64,000 nt of DNA from Candidatus Poribacteria bacterium (lineage in GTDB: Bacteria; Poribacteria; WGA-4E; WGA-3G), in NCBI GenBank assembly GCA_022825665.1, contig JAJDWI010000006.1, positions 44,853 through 108,852 of the forward strand, given 5' to 3'. A program made the position numbers and the translations under genes. Each line of letters opens with the position of its first letter. Within the stretch, counting starts at the first letter, position 1. A model generated the notes under the pieces. That model did no database searches. It saw only the letters and a list, made by a program, of their open reading frames with translations, and was not told the DNA's origin. Positions 63,007-64,000 of this stretch are shown piece by piece.

Positions 63007-64000
63007 ATGGTAAACCGCTATCTTATGTTATTTCTTTTTTTATTCACTATAGCAGGTTGTGGTCGTTTTGATTCGCAATATACATCAGTTATTAGTACTG
63101 ATGAAGTTAGTACCCTAACCGTTAGTTGTTATAATATTTTGGGTGTGCCTTCAATGTGTATTGTAACAGACGCGACTACAAAGACAATCCGTATTGAGAC
63201 TGTAGTTACAAATATTGTAGAACGAATTGTGAAAAAAGAGGTAATAATCCAAGTTCCTATAGAAAAGATTGTTACACGAGTAGTAAAACAATATGTAGAA
63301 ACAGGTCGAAAAGTTGATATTGATAAACTTGTTGAATTCATATTGGATCGTATCAAAGAATTCGTAAAACCAGGTGATATAATTGACATACCAATAGATG
63401 ATATTATAGATGAAACGACTGACTATATAACGAATCCTCCACCACCAAATGAGGATAAAGATTCAACAACAATGGGGGATATACGCGACGATGATCTTGT
63501 TCCTATTCCACCTGAGGATGATAAAAAGGATACCACAGATCCAAACTCCAAAGATGATGGAACAAACGATGGGACAAATCAGGGAAGAAATGATGGTAAT
63601 GATCCGGGAGGTAATACTGGAACTGAACCTGATGGTGGAACGAATAATGGCGGGAATAATCCGGGTTCTACACCGGGAAATAATATGGGGACTGAACCCG
63701 ATGACACAAATAATGGTTCTACACCAGGGAATAATGACGGTAATAATCCAGGGAATAATGACGGTAATAATCCAGGAAATAATGACGGTTCTACACCGGG
63801 AAATAATATGGGGACTGAACCCGATGACACAAATAATGGTTCTACACCGGGAAATAATATGGGGACTGAACCCGATGGTGGAACGAATAACGATGGAAAT
63901 AATCCAGGAGGGAATACCGGAACTGAACCCGATGGTGGAACGAATAACGATGGAAATAATCCAGGAGGGAATACCGGAACTGAACCCGATGGTGGAACGA
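63007..64000 (+). CDS. Lipoprotein with Gly/Asn/Asp repeat tail (runs off window)
   Basis: At least 331 residues. Signal peptide with lipobox TIAGC and Cys18, as in the preceding gene, whose core it shares (LGVP..C, IETVVTNIVERIV, a final IPIDDIIDETTD). From about residue 140 the sequence turns into a Pro/Asp linker. From about residue 190 it becomes low-complexity repeats built of NNDGNNPG, TPGNNMGTEPDD and GNTGTEPDGGT. GGAGGAAAA precedes ATG 63007, 59 bases after the first lipoprotein gene. The 3' end is outside the window. Probably a surface-exposed, flexible, Asp-rich chain on a lipid anchor. Confidence 0.85.
   Translation, partial: MVNRYLMLFLFLFTIAGCGRFDSQYTSVISTDEVSTLTVSCYNILGVPSMCIVTDATTKTIRIETVVTNIVERIVKKEVIIQVPIEKIVTRVVKQYVETGRKVDIDKLVEFILDRIKEFVKPGDIIDIPIDDIIDETTDYITNPPPPNEDKDSTTMGDIRDDDLVPIPPEDDKKDTTDPNSKDDGTNDGTNQGRNDGNDPGGNTGTEPDGGTNNGGNNPGSTPGNNMGTEPDDTNNGSTPGNNDGNNPGNNDGNNPGNNDGSTPGNNMGTEPDDTNNGSTPGNNMGTEPDGGTNNDGNNPGGNTGTEPDGGTNNDGNNPGGNTGTEPDGGT
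63600..64000 (+). repeat. Tandem coding repeats in the lipoprotein tail
   Basis: DNA-level repeats in phase with codons: a 57-bp unit (19 codons ending GTEPDGGT) is repeated exactly near the window end, and 51-bp TPGNNMGTEPDDTNNGS-type units and 24-bp NNPGNNDG units precede it. The identity suggests active expansion or contraction. Confidence 0.75.

Noticed and set aside
63579..63830. Pro/Leu/Phe-rich minus-strand repeat ORF
   Set aside because: It is the complement of the Gly/Asn/Asp repeat tail of the second lipoprotein, which is in frame with a convincing start.

Overview
The window (64 kb, roughly 40% GC by eye) is a bacterial chromosome segment. It holds a conserved housekeeping core set in an accessory background rich in short hairpin repeats. 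No rRNA, tRNA or CRISPR array was recognised. The gene mix is a phytanoyl-CoA dioxygenase-like oxygenase, a Cys-type sulfatase, several Gfo/Idh/MocA oxidoreductases, an enolase-superfamily dehydratase, a LamG lectin-like protein, an inositol gene pair and a SprA-like giant outer-membrane protein. Together with dispersed palindromic repeats this fits an uncultured, FCB/PVC-related, glycan- or sponge-associated lineage such as Candidatus Poribacteria. That assignment is an inference from content, not from a marker gene.

Layout. 1-4.4 kb: tyrS (cut by the window edge), then aroF and leuA behind a leader that looks like a classical aromatic-amino-acid attenuator: a strong promoter, a 46-codon leader peptide with eight Phe/Tyr/Trp codons at its end, and mutually exclusive antiterminator and terminator stems. 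4.4-20.9 kb: accessory region with an orphan D12 adenine methylase, sugar/polyol dehydrogenases, a glycosyltransferase plus ATP-grasp ligase pair, a P-loop/deoxyribosyltransferase-like protein next to an inserted DUF2971 cassette, a PhyH oxygenase, SppA, an orphan SPPY-type DNA methylase, a LamG protein and an Rpn remnant. Four copies of a ~150-bp MITE-like element and several copies of other hairpin modules lie between these genes. 21-28.3 kb: core block of cytochrome b and Rieske protein (transcribed leftwards), then HNH nuclease, rnpA, yidD, yidC, jag/khpB and mnmE (rightwards). 28.6-38.5 kb: VIT/VWA secreted protein, methyltransferase, sulfatase plus enolase-superfamily pair, lysA, alpha/beta hydrolase and a large barrel-type hydrolase-like protein.

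38.6-46.4 kb: a PIN toxin-like gene with an overlapping partner, a TPR remnant, and a type II restriction-modification locus (SPPY methylase plus two tandem BsaWI-like endonucleases). The locus runs with 4-10 nt gaps into an iolE/iolG-like inositol pair. A LolD-like ATPase and a short FtsX-type permease follow on the other strand. 46.4-50 kb: a repeat-rich gap with a short terminator-bounded transcript, a DegT-family aminotransferase, a decayed IS605-type element (tnpB C-terminus plus right end) and an MBL-fold hydrolase. 50-61.5 kb, leftwards: SprA-like 2159-residue protein, two MacB-type permeases and a long MacA-like adaptor with no ATPase beside them. 61.5-64 kb: a 1-kb AT-rich gap, then two paralogous lipoproteins. 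The second carries a Gly/Asn/Asp repeat tail that runs off the window.

The best candidates for new biology are the aro attenuator, the duplicated restriction endonuclease genes, the DUF2971 cassette bounded by a duplicated 5' gene fragment, the MITE-like family, and the SprA-like/lipoprotein surface locus.
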